DNA of 64,000 bases from an uncultured Spirochaetaceae bacterium (GCA_944389105.1 CALXLD010000022.1:186001-250000), one strand, 5' to 3'; positions 35,008 through 44,129 are shown, counted from the stretch's first letter. Notes: generated by a model not told the origin, from the letters alone. A program made the numbers and translations.

Positions 35008-36375
35008 TCAGGCAGTTGCCTTGAGTATGAAGTCAATTATAAAGAGAACAGAAGCAACGGCGATGATTGGATGAATCTCTTTTGCTTTCTTTGTACAGAT
35101 CTTTGTCAGACAGTACATGATGAAACCTGCCGCGATTCCGTTTGTAATTCCGTATGTGAAGCTCATTACAGCAACTGTAAAGAACGCAGGAACAGCTTCC
35201 TTGAGATCTCCCCAGTTGATTTCAGCAAATGGCTCAACCATGAGAATACCTACAACAATAAGAGCCGGAGAAGTTGCTGCTGAAGGAACCATTCCGATAA
35301 GACCGGAGAACGGGAGACAGATAAGGAACATTATAGCTGTCACGAGGCTGGTAAGACCGGTTCTGCCACCAGCTGCGATACCTGCTGAGCTTTCTACGAA
35401 TGTAGTAGCATTGCTTGTTCCGAAGAGAGCACCAACGCTTGTTGCAAAGCTATCAGCAACAAGAGCTTTATCAAGACGGCTCTTGAAACCGGAACCTTCA
35501 AGGGCTTTCTCATCTTCTTCATCGAAAATGTGGCTCTTGCGGCCTGTTCCGATGAATGTTCCGATTGAATCAAATGTATCGGAAAGACACATTGAGAAAA
35601 TCGTTACGATAACGAATGGAAGCTTTGAAACATCGGAGAAAAGAGATCCGAAACCAGGATTTCCAAAGAAGCTGAAAGCTACATCCTTGAAGCCCTGCAT
35701 TGTCTCACTTCCTGAGAAGATAGTAGCAGGCATCTGGGTAACGCCCATTGGAATACCGATTATCGTTGTAGCTACGATTCCTATAAGAATAGCGCCTTTA
35801 ACCTGCATTACCATCAGGATCACTATAATAAGAAGTCCTATGACAGCAAGTACAAGATGCGGTGCATTGAATGGCTGCATACCAGGTGTAACACTTGGAT
35901 AAGCTCCTGTAAAGGAAATAAGCCCTGCATTGTTCATTCCAAGATATGCAATGAAAAGACCTATAGCGCCACCGATAGCATTCTGAAGTCCGGAAGGTAT
36001 GGACTTAACAATGGCTTTTCTCAGCTTGGTTACTGTAATTATTATGTTTATAAGGCCACAGATGAAAACCATTGCAAGTGCTTCCTGCCATACAAAACCG
36101 CCAGCAAGACAGATTGTGTATGTAAAAAGAGCATTAAGGCCCATTCCCGGAGCTACGGCATACGGAACATTTGCAACAAGAGCCATAATCAGTGTTCCAA
36201 CTGCAGAAGCAAGACAGGTAGCTACAAAAACACCATGCCAGCTCATGCCGGTTTCACTGAGCATGTTCGGATTGACGAAAATGATGTAGGCCATTGTAAA
36301 GAACGTAGTAAGGCCAGCAACTATTTCAGTCTTTACGTTGGTTTTCTTTTCAGCGAGACGAAAGAAATCACTCAT
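35008..36375 (-). CDS. Adenine/guanine/hypoxanthine permease, NCS2/AzgA family
   Basis: 455 residues with about 12-14 membrane segments. The N-terminus KTEIVAGLTTFFTMAYIIFVNP and the motifs GMGLNALF, SFATSVGALFGTSNATTFVESSAGIAAGGRTGLTS are diagnostic for AzgA-like (PbuG/PurP) purine base permeases, which take up free bases by proton symport. It complements the nucleoside importer elsewhere in the window. AGGAGG precedes the ATG. I looked for and did not find a guanine/adenine riboswitch in the upstream 36376-36602 gap, which otherwise holds no gene. Confidence 0.92.
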   Translation of the reverse strand: MSDFFRLAEKKTNVKTEIVAGLTTFFTMAYIIFVNPNMLSETGMSWHGVFVATCLASAVGTLIMALVANVPYAVAPGMGLNALFTYTICLAGGFVWQEALAMVFICGLINIIITVTKLRKAIVKSIPSGLQNAIGGAIGLFIAYLGMNNAGLISFTGAYPSVTPGMQPFNAPHLVLAVIGLLIIVILMVMQVKGAILIGIVATTIIGIPMGVTQMPATIFSGSETMQGFKDVAFSFFGNPGFGSLFSDVSKLPFVIVTIFSMCLSDTFDSIGTFIGTGRKSHIFDEEDEKALEGSGFKSRLDKALVADSFATSVGALFGTSNATTFVESSAGIAAGGRTGLTSLVTAIMFLICLPFSGLIGMVPSAATSPALIVVGILMVEPFAEINWGDLKEAVPAFFTVAVMSFTYGITNGIAAGFIMYCLTKICTKKAKEIHPIIAVASVLFIIDFILKATA

Positions 36376-36602
36376 ATCTCCTCCTTTTCAGAAGCAAAAC
36401 CAGACAGTGTTTGATTTAATGTCCAGTCATAGTAACCATGCTCAGTATAAGGTGATATCCTGATACTCGCAAACTTTTTTAATCAAAATTATATTTTCCT
36501 GAAAAGACTTAATTCAGTTTATATAAAATTTAGAAAGGAAAACTGAAGATTAACTCATTAATTATGATGTTTTCTGCAAAAATGCAAAGCATCTACACTT
36601 AA

Positions 36603-36627
36603 TAAGAATAAGGGACCGAAGTCCCTT
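36603..36627 (-). terminator. Terminator after kdgK
   Basis: On the minus strand AAGGGAC and GTCCCTT pair around a TTCG tetraloop, followed by ATTCTTATT. It lies 45 bp beyond the kdgK stop. Confidence 0.8.
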
Positions 36628-36671
36628 ACTCTCACGCTTTTCTTAATTCTTTAAAGCAGGCTCTGAAAAGC

Positions 36672-37706
36672 TTAGCGCTGTACACGTCCAGAACCATCAC
36701 CCTCACAAAGAGCCTTAACCTCTGAAAGACGAGCAAGGTTGAAGTCTCCGCTGATTGAGTGCTTGAGACAAGAAGAAGCAACAGCAAAGTTAATTGCATA
36801 CTGCTCATCGTCAAAATGGGAAAGTGCATAGATGATGCCAGCAGCAAAGGAATCACCACCACCTACTCTGTCAACGATATCTGTTATCTCATAATGTCTT
36901 GAGAGATAGAAACCTGTCTTTCCGGAAAGAGCTGCTGACCAGCCGTTGTGATCTGCGCTCTTTGACTCACGAAGAGTGATTGCGACGACAGATACATTCG
37001 GGAACTGCTCCTTAACCTTTGCAGCAAGTTCTTCATATACCTTAATATCAAGCTCACCCTTTGTAACATCGCTATCTGCCTCGATTCCAAGACACTTCTG
37101 GATATCTTCCTCGTTAGCAATAACGACATCTGCATACTTTACAAGCTCTCTCATAACCTCTGGAGCTTTCTTGCCATAGTTCCAAAGCTTCTTACGATAA
37201 TTAAGGTCAATGGAAACTGTAGCACCAGCTTTCTTTGCAGCCTTCATAGCCTCAAGAGCACAATCTGCAGCACCCTGGCTGATTGCTGGTGTAATACCTG
37301 TTGTATGGAACCAGCCTGCATCCTTCATGATTGCATCGAAGTCGAAATCAGAGGGCTTTGCTTCTGCAATAGCAGATCCGCTGCGGTCATAAACAACAAG
37401 AGAAGGTCTCTGGTTTGCACCGGTCTCAAGGAAATAAATTCCAAGTCTGCCACCCTTTACCTTATTGATTGCAGATGTATCAACACCATACTTCTTGAGT
37501 TCGCGCTCTGCAGCCTCACCTACAGCATTATCTGGAAGTGCTGTGACGAATCTTGCATCTTCTCCGAAAATTGAAAGAGAAACAGCGACGTTTGCTTCTC
37601 CACCACCGAAAGTAGCCTCAAGGGATGGTGTCTGGAAAAGGCGATAAAGCTCCTGGCTTCTAAGGCGGAGCATGATTTCACCAAAAGTTACATATTTCTT
37701 GGACAT
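36672..37706 (-). CDS. kdgK: 2-keto-3-deoxygluconate kinase (PfkB family)
   Basis: 344 residues. The PfkB signature FGGGEANVAVSLS (33-45) and the C-terminal ATP/catalytic motif DRVGGGDSFAAGIIYAL (aspartate base near residue 274) are clear. The opening YVTFGEIMLRLRSQELYRLFQ with GANQRPSLVVYDR is typical of KDG kinases. It phosphorylates KDG from the UxaA reaction to KDPG, the substrate of the divergently encoded Eda. The start has AGGAGG a few bases upstream. Confidence 0.92.
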   Translation of the reverse strand: MSKKYVTFGEIMLRLRSQELYRLFQTPSLEATFGGGEANVAVSLSIFGEDARFVTALPDNAVGEAAERELKKYGVDTSAINKVKGGRLGIYFLETGANQRPSLVVYDRSGSAIAEAKPSDFDFDAIMKDAGWFHTTGITPAISQGAADCALEAMKAAKKAGATVSIDLNYRKKLWNYGKKAPEVMRELVKYADVVIANEEDIQKCLGIEADSDVTKGELDIKVYEELAAKVKEQFPNVSVVAITLRESKSADHNGWSAALSGKTGFYLSRHYEITDIVDRVGGGDSFAAGIIYALSHFDDEQYAINFAVASSCLKHSISGDFNLARLSEVKALCEGDGSGRVQR

Positions 37707-37751
37707 TAGGAACCTCCTATCCGATAATAATACTATAAACTAGCTTCTGTC

Positions 37752-37780
37752 ATTGTATAGACACAATGCAGAGCGGTCAA
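37752..37780 (-). promoter_or_regulatory. Promoter of kdgK
   Basis: On the minus strand TTGACC (37775-37780) and TACAAT (37752-37757) are separated by exactly 17 bp. A small inverted repeat CATTGT...ACAATG (37751-37768) spans the -10. Confidence 0.75.
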
Positions 37781-37789
37781 GTTTGGTAT

Positions 37790-37804
37790 TGGAACAATGT
37801 TCCA
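37790..37804. promoter_or_regulatory. KdgR-type operator between kdgK and eda
   Basis: TGGAACAATGTTCCA is a perfect palindrome apart from its central base, placed 10 bp upstream of the kdgK -35 and in the divergent kdgK/eda gap, so it can control both genes. The core recurs exactly upstream of the kduD-like gene. The shape agrees with IclR/KdgR boxes of the form AATRAAAC-N-GTTTYATT with C/G at the inner positions. Confidence 0.65.
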
Positions 37805-37862
37805 TTTTAACGCATTGTGTGATACTATCTTTGTTTAGGATAACAGGAAAAAGGAGAGCAAA

Positions 37863-38825
37863 ATGACAAAAGAAGAGCTTTTTACCACATTCCATGATAT
37901 CGGCCTCGTACCGGTAGTGAAAATCGACGATGCAGAGAAAGCAGTACCTCTTGCAAAAGCACTTATCGAGGGAGGTATTCCCTGTGCTGAAATCACATTC
38001 CGTACAGCTGCTGCAGAAGAGGCAATCAAGAGAGTATCCAAGGCTTATCCTGAAATGCTCGTAGGTGCAGGAACTGTCATCAATCCAGAGCTTGCAGAGA
38101 AGGCAGTTGCAGCTGGCGCAAAATTCATTGTTTCAGCAGGATTCAACAGAGCAACTGTAGAGTGGTGTCTCTCACACAACATTCCTGTAGTTCCAGGCGT
38201 CTGCACACCATCTGAGATCGAAATGGGACTCTCAATGGGACTTACAACTCTTAAGTTCTTCCCAGCAGAAGCTTCAGGCGGAGTCGCAATGCTCAAGGAT
38301 TTCTCTGGTCCATTCTCACAGGTCCAGTTCATGACAACTGGTGGAATCAACATCAATAACCTTCAGGACTATGCAAAGGCATCCAACGTCCTTGCAATCG
38401 GCGGCTCCTGGATGGTAAAGGCAGACCTCATCAACGAAGAGAAGTGGGATGAAATCACAAGACTCTGCAAAGAAGCAAGAATCAAGCTTCAGGGTTTCAC
38501 TCTTGCTCATGTCGGCATCAACCTTCCAGATGCAGAAGCAGCTGCAGGTGCTGCTGATGAGTTTGCAAAGCTTGGTATGGAAATCAAGGATGGAAATTCT
38601 TCAATCTTCATGAACAAGGAAATCGAGGTTATGAAGAAGAACTACCTTGGAAAGAATGGCCACCTCGCCTTCAGATGCAATGATATCGAGAGAGCTATCT
38701 ACTTCCTCAAGAACAAGGGCTTCACAGTAAACGAAGAGACAGTCAAGAAGGATGCAAAAGGCAAGATCAAGGTCTGCTACCTCAACGAAGAAGTCGGCGG
38801 ATTTGCAATTCATCTTGTAAAGTAA
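37863..38825 (+). CDS. eda: KDPG/KHG aldolase fused to a C-terminal VOC-like domain
   Basis: 320 residues. Residues 1-210 are a complete aldolase: AEITFRT with catalytic E43, GAGTV, SAGFN, PGVCTPSE and TLKFFPAE with Schiff-base K131. It splits KDPG into pyruvate and glyceraldehyde-3-phosphate. Residues 212-320 form an extra glyoxalase/VOC-like domain (LAHVGINLPDAEAAA, NGHLAFRCNDIERAIYFLKN, GFAIHLVK), absent from ordinary Eda of about 205-215 residues. The fused domain might bind metal or a ligand; its purpose is unknown. AAGGAG precedes the ATG. Confidence 0.92.
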   Translation: MTKEELFTTFHDIGLVPVVKIDDAEKAVPLAKALIEGGIPCAEITFRTAAAEEAIKRVSKAYPEMLVGAGTVINPELAEKAVAAGAKFIVSAGFNRATVEWCLSHNIPVVPGVCTPSEIEMGLSMGLTTLKFFPAEASGGVAMLKDFSGPFSQVQFMTTGGININNLQDYAKASNVLAIGGSWMVKADLINEEKWDEITRLCKEARIKLQGFTLAHVGINLPDAEAAAGAADEFAKLGMEIKDGNSSIFMNKEIEVMKKNYLGKNGHLAFRCNDIERAIYFLKNKGFTVNEETVKKDAKGKIKVCYLNEEVGGFAIHLVK

Positions 38826-38837
38826 AAGCAGAACACA

Positions 38838-38906
38838 GTTCCCTGTCGAAAGGCAGGGAACAAATATTCAAGAAGTTCTCCTAATATGAACTTGGAGAAC
38901 TTTTTT
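38838..38906 (+). terminator. Double hairpin terminator after eda
   Basis: Two hairpins follow the eda stop: GTTCCCTG / CAGGGAAC at 38838-38861, then AAGTTCTCC / GGAGAACTT at 38873-38902 running directly into TTTTTT. The second is a classic intrinsic terminator. Confidence 0.85.
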
Positions 38907-38992
38907 CTTCTTCAATGCCTATTTCCAATGTATCATTCTGATATGAGAGAGCATGCATCATACAAGAAAATGAGAGCGAGAAGTATCGCTAT

Positions 38993-40681
38993 GTGTATCG
39001 GGGGGGGGTATTGTTTGCTGTACTCCTCCTTATGTCCTGTAACGCTTCAGTAAAGACTTATACAGTTACATTCAATCCCGCAAACGGATCTGATTCATGG
39101 ACAGTTCCTGTACAAGAAGGAATGCTGGTTTCTGAACCTGATGCACCACGAAGAAATGGATACAGTTTCCTTGGCTGGTATGTAAATGAGTCAGGAGCAA
39201 GATATACATTCACGATGCCTGTAACATCAGATCTTGTACTAAAAGCAAGATGGTCAAAGAACACCGTTTACTATACAGTAACATTCAATGGAAATAAGCC
39301 CGAAGAAGCGACGACTGATATCGAGAACCTACCACAACAGCTAACAATAGCATCTGGAGGTTTTGTCCAAGAAAAGGAACCTCCAGCGCTTCAGGGGTAT
39401 ATTTTCGGAGGATGGTATACAGATGCTGAAAAACAGACCGAAGAGACAGCCTTCAACCTTACAGAGGATCCAGTAACAAATAATATTGTTCTTTATGCAA
39501 AATGGACTGAAGCCTATTATACAATCAGTTTCGATCTGAATTTACCCAATGATATTGATAACACCACTATCAACAGTATAACAAAACCAGAGGACCAAAG
39601 AGTGGAACCCGGTAATGCCATTACACCGGAAACACTTCCAGAACTAAAAAATACGATATATAAATTCAGCGGATGGCAAACAGAAGAAGGAATAAAAGTA
39701 GAAGATTTAAGCAAGTTCATTCCTTCAGAAAGCCAAACTCTTTATGCGGTGTGGGATATTGATAACAGTCAATGGGACGGGATAACAGCCATCACGATGC
39801 ATATAATTGAGCAAGCAAGCAAAGAGGATAACACCACAATTGAAATCCGTACTGCCACAGAACTTGCCGGTTTAGCAAGAATCGTCAATGCAACAGAAGA
39901 AGATGATCCGGATTTCATTGCAAGCCTTCCTTCTGGTTTTGATAGAACATTTTTTAATAAAACAATCAGAATCATGAATGATATAGACCTTGGGGAAAAC
40001 GAATGGATGCCAATAGGTCACGATAATGATTACCGATTCAGTGGTTCTGTTGAAGGAGCTTCAGAAGACCGAACAAAAATAACCGGATTAAAGATAACAA
40101 CTGATAATGATACTAAATATTACACTGCCGGACTTTTTGGAAGAGTCATGAGCAGCGAACCTGTAGTGATAAAAAATCTAGCTGTAGAATGTTCAATAGA
40201 TACAAGTTCTTTAAATGGATGTCATGGTGTAGGAGCTTTTGGATACATATCCGCGCCATATATAACTGTTGAAAACTGCGAACTTCTTGATGGAAGCATT
40301 ATATCAATTAAAGCAAACAGCGCAGGTGGAATAATTGGTGCAGCTTATATTACATCCGGAGGCATCATAGAAGGCTCAGGACCTACAGGTGTAATTGAAT
40401 TCAAAGATTGCATTGTTGGAAAGGCTTCTATTTCAAGAACATCTTCTTCAACAGCAGGAGGAGCAGGAGGTATTGTTGGTTATGCATATGCAGGATCCCG
40501 TAATGAAAATAAAATCTGTTTCTCCAACTGCATAAGCAATGCAAGCATCAGTTCCGGAAACACAGAACGGGCTGGTTACTTAGCAGGTGCGGCAACTATC
40601 TCATCAATTATAGAAGTTGATAATTGTGAAGATAACTCCGGAAACGAATACAAACCAATCGGGAACAGGGGAATCAATTAA
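38993..40681 (+). CDS. Surface lipoprotein B with InlB-type and GLUG-type repeats; poly-G tract, apparently phase OFF
   Basis: 562 codons. After the signal core VLFAVLLLMSC come two to three InlB B-repeat (Flg_new) modules of about 70 residues, such as GYSFLGWYVNESGARYTF and GYIFGGWYTDAEK, then from about 285 a beta-helix-like part with RTATELAGLARIV and repeated GLFG/GGIIG motifs. The frame can only begin at a GTG (38993) just before the G9 tract, without a ribosome site. A better start is one of the ATGs at 38943, 38970 or 38991, which supply a basic n-region (KKMRAR) but are out of frame with G9; G7 or G10 would restore fusion. The sequenced copy is therefore probably switched off. Confidence 0.75.
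   Translation: MYRGGVLFAVLLLMSCNASVKTYTVTFNPANGSDSWTVPVQEGMLVSEPDAPRRNGYSFLGWYVNESGARYTFTMPVTSDLVLKARWSKNTVYYTVTFNGNKPEEATTDIENLPQQLTIASGGFVQEKEPPALQGYIFGGWYTDAEKQTEETAFNLTEDPVTNNIVLYAKWTEAYYTISFDLNLPNDIDNTTINSITKPEDQRVEPGNAITPETLPELKNTIYKFSGWQTEEGIKVEDLSKFIPSESQTLYAVWDIDNSQWDGITAITMHIIEQASKEDNTTIEIRTATELAGLARIVNATEEDDPDFIASLPSGFDRTFFNKTIRIMNDIDLGENEWMPIGHDNDYRFSGSVEGASEDRTKITGLKITTDNDTKYYTAGLFGRVMSSEPVVIKNLAVECSIDTSSLNGCHGVGAFGYISAPYITVENCELLDGSIISIKANSAGGIIGAAYITSGGIIEGSGPTGVIEFKDCIVGKASISRTSSSTAGGAGGIVGYAYAGSRNENKICFSNCISNASISSGNTERAGYLAGAATISSIIEVDNCEDNSGNEYKPIGNRGIN
39000..39008 (+). repeat. Poly-G tract (G9) in lipoprotein gene B
   Basis: Nine consecutive G between the upstream ATG codons and the signal peptide core. 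From ATG TGT ATC, G9 leads to a stop about 18 codons later, whereas G7 or G10 enters the lipoprotein frame. Confidence 0.9.
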
Positions 40682-40705
40682 AAACCATCTTACTTATTGA
40701 TGCAA

Positions 40706-40747
40706 AGTGGCTGTTATAAAATTAATTTGGTTTTATTAACAGCCACT
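40706..40747. repeat. Long hairpin after lipoprotein gene B
   Basis: AGTGGCTGTT and AACAGCCACT form a perfect 10-bp stem extended inward by ATAAAA / TTTTAT, with a loop of about 9 bases. It lies 25 bp after the stop but has no T run, so it may be a terminator, an mRNA-stabilising structure or a small element. The remainder of 40682-40940 holds no gene I can support. Confidence 0.65.
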
Positions 40748-40955
40748 CTTAATATCACTGATATTTATGTACACGGTACAACTAAAAAATCAAATAAAAT
40801 GCCCAAATTAAAAATATATGTAGCAGACGTAGATCAAAATAGCTTAAAAACCGAAAAAAATAGACATAATCAGTTCTGAGCACTAACCTTTATGTCTTAT
40901 TTGCTTCTTCAATGATTGCAATTTATTATTGGAAAGTAATCTATAATATATTTAC

Positions 40956-41156
40956 GAGGAAACACGTTATCATCTTGCCGAGAGCATCAAGCCTTCAGTT
41001 CCTGTACAGTCTGGATATCATAACTACAGCAAGCTTGGTGATAATACATATCATTGCCCTCTTGCCTATAAATGGGTTGCTTGCTGGAAGAATGAGAAAG
41101 GAAAACTGATTGTTGAGGTAGAGTATGTTGGTAGTCGTGAGAAGGCCCCATACTGA
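40956..41156 (+). pseudogene. Start-less 66-codon open frame before the XRE regulator
   Basis: From a stop at about 40944 an open frame reads RYHLAESIKPSVPVQSGYHN and continues through NTYHCPLAYKWVACWKNEKG to VEYVGSREKAPY, ending at the TGA 41154-41156. It looks protein-like, but there is no ATG, GTG or TTG in frame. It overlaps the start of the XRE gene by 32 bp, a toxin-antitoxin-like layout. I do not recognise the family; it may be the truncated tail of a partner gene. Confidence 0.35.
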
Positions 41157-41484
41157 GTTCAGCCTGAATGGGGATGTGCCTACAAAGCTTATTCAGAGCC
41201 TTGTATCCGAATATGGCCCTGATAATGTAAGGATTGAAGAAGACGATATGATGAATGTTGAGGATATGGATTGGTATAAGGAGGAAAAGGCAAAGGATAC
41301 TCCCGGCAGAGCGCTCCATTTCTATCGCAAGCTTAAAGGAATGACCCAGCCTGAGCTTGCTGCGATGCTTGGAACTACAAAGCAGTTCATCTCCAATCTT
41401 GAGAATGATAGAAAACCTATCAGCAGGATAATGGCAAAGAAGCTCTCAGAGATCTTCAATGTTCCTGCTTCGCGATTCATTTAA
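41125..41484 (+). CDS. XRE-family helix-turn-helix regulator (antitoxin-like)
   Basis: 119 residues. The C-terminal half is an XRE/Cro domain (TPGRALHFYRKLKGMTQPEL, AAMLGTTKQFISNLENDRKP, ISRIMAKKLSEIF). The N-terminal half (FSLNGDVPTKLIQSLVSEYG, then VRIEEDD) is a small domain often seen in front of such HTH modules in HigA-like antitoxins. GAGG lies 6 bases before the ATG. It stands between two surface lipoprotein genes; a role in regulating them, or as orphan antitoxin, is possible but unproven. Confidence 0.75.
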   Translation: MLVVVRRPHTEFSLNGDVPTKLIQSLVSEYGPDNVRIEEDDMMNVEDMDWYKEEKAKDTPGRALHFYRKLKGMTQPELAAMLGTTKQFISNLENDRKPISRIMAKKLSEIFNVPASRFI

Positions 41485-41751
41485 GTTTTTGTATCTATTA
41501 AATGGCTATATGCCATCATCATTTAAACATTATAGATGGCAGTATTATTAAGATTTATGTAATTTTTCAAAATTCAAAACCATTGAATGAAAAAATATCA
41601 AAAGGATATTATGCAGATTCATAGGAGAACAACTAAAAATCAAATACATATAGTTAATACTGGTGTTTAAATAATTACACATAGCCAGAATCAAATTGTT
41701 GTTGTGAATATATAATATTATGGTTTACCATTTTTGCACCGGAGGTAAATT

Positions 41752-44071
41752 ATGAAAATCTTCAAAAAAAGAAATTTTGCGATGAGCCATCATAAAAAAA
41801 AAGGGGGGGGGTAAAATAGTCTCTTTACTGCTTGCTTGTTTGTTATTTGTATTAGCTGTTTCATGCAGAAACAATGCATATGCAATACTTCCATATCCAC
41901 CGTTCATCGAACATGACAATGCTGGCCCATCAGGAATCTTGTCAGGCGGCAATGGAACCTCGTCCAACCCTTACTTAATAACATCTGCAGACGATTTTGA
42001 AGAGCTGTCAAATCTTGTAAATAGCGGCACACTCACAGAAACTTATGATTTTAAGTTGTTACAAGACATAACAATATCTGAACAATGGACTCCTATTGGT
42101 CAAGCAACTGCAGATTCATATGGTAATGTTACAACGACTAATGCATTCTCAGGGGTTTTTGATGGAAATGGACAAACCATAACCTTCCAGAATGTATCAA
42201 TAACAGGGAACAGTGATGCAGCTGTCGGATTATTCGGAGCAGTATCTGGGGAAGATACAATAATACAGAACCTTACGATAAACGGATCAATTTCAACTGA
42301 TAGCGGTTATGCTGGACTTGTTGCAGGAGTACTTACGGAAGGTGCGACCATAAATAATGTCACAACTGAAAGTACAGCCTCGATAACATCCTCAGGAGAT
42401 GCAGCAGGATTTGTTGGAAGAATCTACGGAAGTGGAAGTATCACAAACTCTACAAACAATGCCACAGTTACAGCAATAGACGACTCTTGGGCAAGAGCTG
42501 GAGGATTTATAAATCTTGCAAAGTTCCCAGAAAAAGATGGAGCCATCGTCCTAAGTAATCTTACAAATAATGGAACCATTACTGGTATGGGCGGAGGAAC
42601 AGGAGGAATTGCAGGAGATCTTGTGGGCGTTATTGCTGATACTCTTTATAACACAGGAACAATCACAGGAAATGGTATGACGGGAGGTATAACCGGAGGA
42701 ATTGAAGAAGGATCTTCAATACGCAACGCAGAAAACTCTGGAGAAATAAAAATCAAAGAAATTACATCAGGAACAGTAAGATGCTTTGGTGGAATTGTGG
42801 GAAGAATAACAGGAAATGAAGATGTAGTTCTGTCCGATGTTAAGAACTCTGGGACAATCATTTATACGGAAACTGGAAATTCTTCAATTTCTTACATCGG
42901 CGGGATAGCCGGAGCTACATACTCTCCTACTACAATCACTGCTGCTGAAAACAATGCAGAAATAAACGTTCCAGGAGCAAACAGTATAGGAGGGATCATT
43001 GGAGCAACAGAGGGAAACACTGCTTCGCTTGTTATCAACGAAACAAAGAACAATGCCTCAATAACTGGGAACCTCTATATTGGTGGAATAGCAGGAACCG
43101 CCTCTAATGCACAGATAACATCAGCTACAAATGATTCATCCGTAGAAATCAAAGGACATCAAGGTATAGGTGGAATTGTCGGCAGATTCATTTATGGTTC
43201 TGAATCGACCATAAGCAACTCTCCAAACACAGCAAAGATATCAATAATAGAAAATGTTACTTCTGCAGATAATATCGGAGGAATTGTCGGGACCATTGAT
43301 AGTGGTTCTCTTCGCATTGAGAATAGCGATAATTCTGGCATCTTTGATTTTACAAATGTTCCAACAATTGAAAATCCTACTGAAAACACAGCTCTGCAAA
43401 TAAACAAATATTATGGAGGTATTATCGGCAACGCAAAAGCCTCTTCTCTTGAAATAATCTCCTCGGACAATAATTCTGATATTAGCGGAAACCAATACAC
43501 CAAAATTATGGGAGGACTTGTTGGCAGATTCAGCGGTTCTTCAGATAATGCGAACCTTGTTATTTCAAATTCAAACAATATTGGTGATGTAAATGGCTAC
43601 ATGGGACTCGGAGGGATAATCGGCAGTATAGAAAAAGCCAATATTGCTATGACTTCCGTAATAAATAATGGTTCTTTGAAGGGAAATTATTCTGCAGGTG
43701 GAATTGTAGGAACAATAAATACCTCTTCTGGAAAAATTGAATATTCAGAAAATAATGGCGATATTTCTTATGGGAATCCAGAAACTAACGGAGGTGTCGG
43801 CATCGGAGGTTTTATTGGATATCTGCAATCCAACATAACAAATTTAACAATTGTAAATAGTAAATCTACTGGTAATATTTCCGGATTCAGCAGTATGGCA
43901 CATGTTGGTGCATTTGTTGGCAGAGGAGAGAAGCTTCAGGAAAATAGCGTTACCTTCTCTTTGTGTTCTGTAGAAAACACAAACCTTCCTAGCAATATGT
44001 ATTTTCATGGCACTAGTGTAACAGGATGCACATATACCAATTGCACGATAAATGGAAATTCCGTTGAATAA
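41752..44071 (+). CDS. Surface lipoprotein C with GLUG-type repeats; A9G9 tract, phase OFF as sequenced
   Basis: The ATG at 41752 has an ideal ribosome site (GGAGG, 7 bases upstream) and begins MKIFKKRNFAMSHHKKKGGG, then stops at TAA 41812 because the G tract is 9 long. With G8 or G11 the frame continues as KIVSLLLACLLFVLAVSC, a perfect basic-hydrophobic-lipobox signal peptide, into about 740 residues of beta-helix-like repeats (entry NPYLITSADDFEELSNLV, then about a dozen GGIIG/GGIVG motifs separated by 40-45 residues). The main frame as sequenced could only start at an internal TTG (41840). The protein is probably a large surface adhesin-like lipoprotein. More A+T-rich than its metabolic neighbours. 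Nothing is seen in 41485-41751 apart from A+T-rich DNA that should hold its promoter (TATAAT at 41711-41716). Confidence 0.8.
41794..41811 (+). repeat. Adjacent poly-A (A9) and poly-G (G9) tracts in lipoprotein gene C
   Basis: Nine A (41794-41802) run straight into nine G (41803-41811) inside the first 20 codons. Both are prone to slippage by DNA polymerase; the A run also by RNA polymerase. A net loss of one base opens the reading frame. Confidence 0.9.
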
Positions 44072-44129
44072 AACATTTTTCCCAACTTTCCCATAGAATC
44101 AGAAAAATCACGGACTGATTCATAACAAT

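Noticed and set aside
36376..36602. Possible purine riboswitch upstream of the AzgA permease
   Set aside because: I could not find the conserved core of guanine/adenine aptamers or another riboswitch class; only loosely paired sequence is present.
41803..41825. Poly-G followed by TAAAAT in gene C, and by TATATT in gene A, as promoter spacers like that of gene D
   Set aside because: No -35-like hexamer lies about 17 bp upstream in either case, and both have good start codons with ribosome sites before the tract. The tracts are therefore intragenic.
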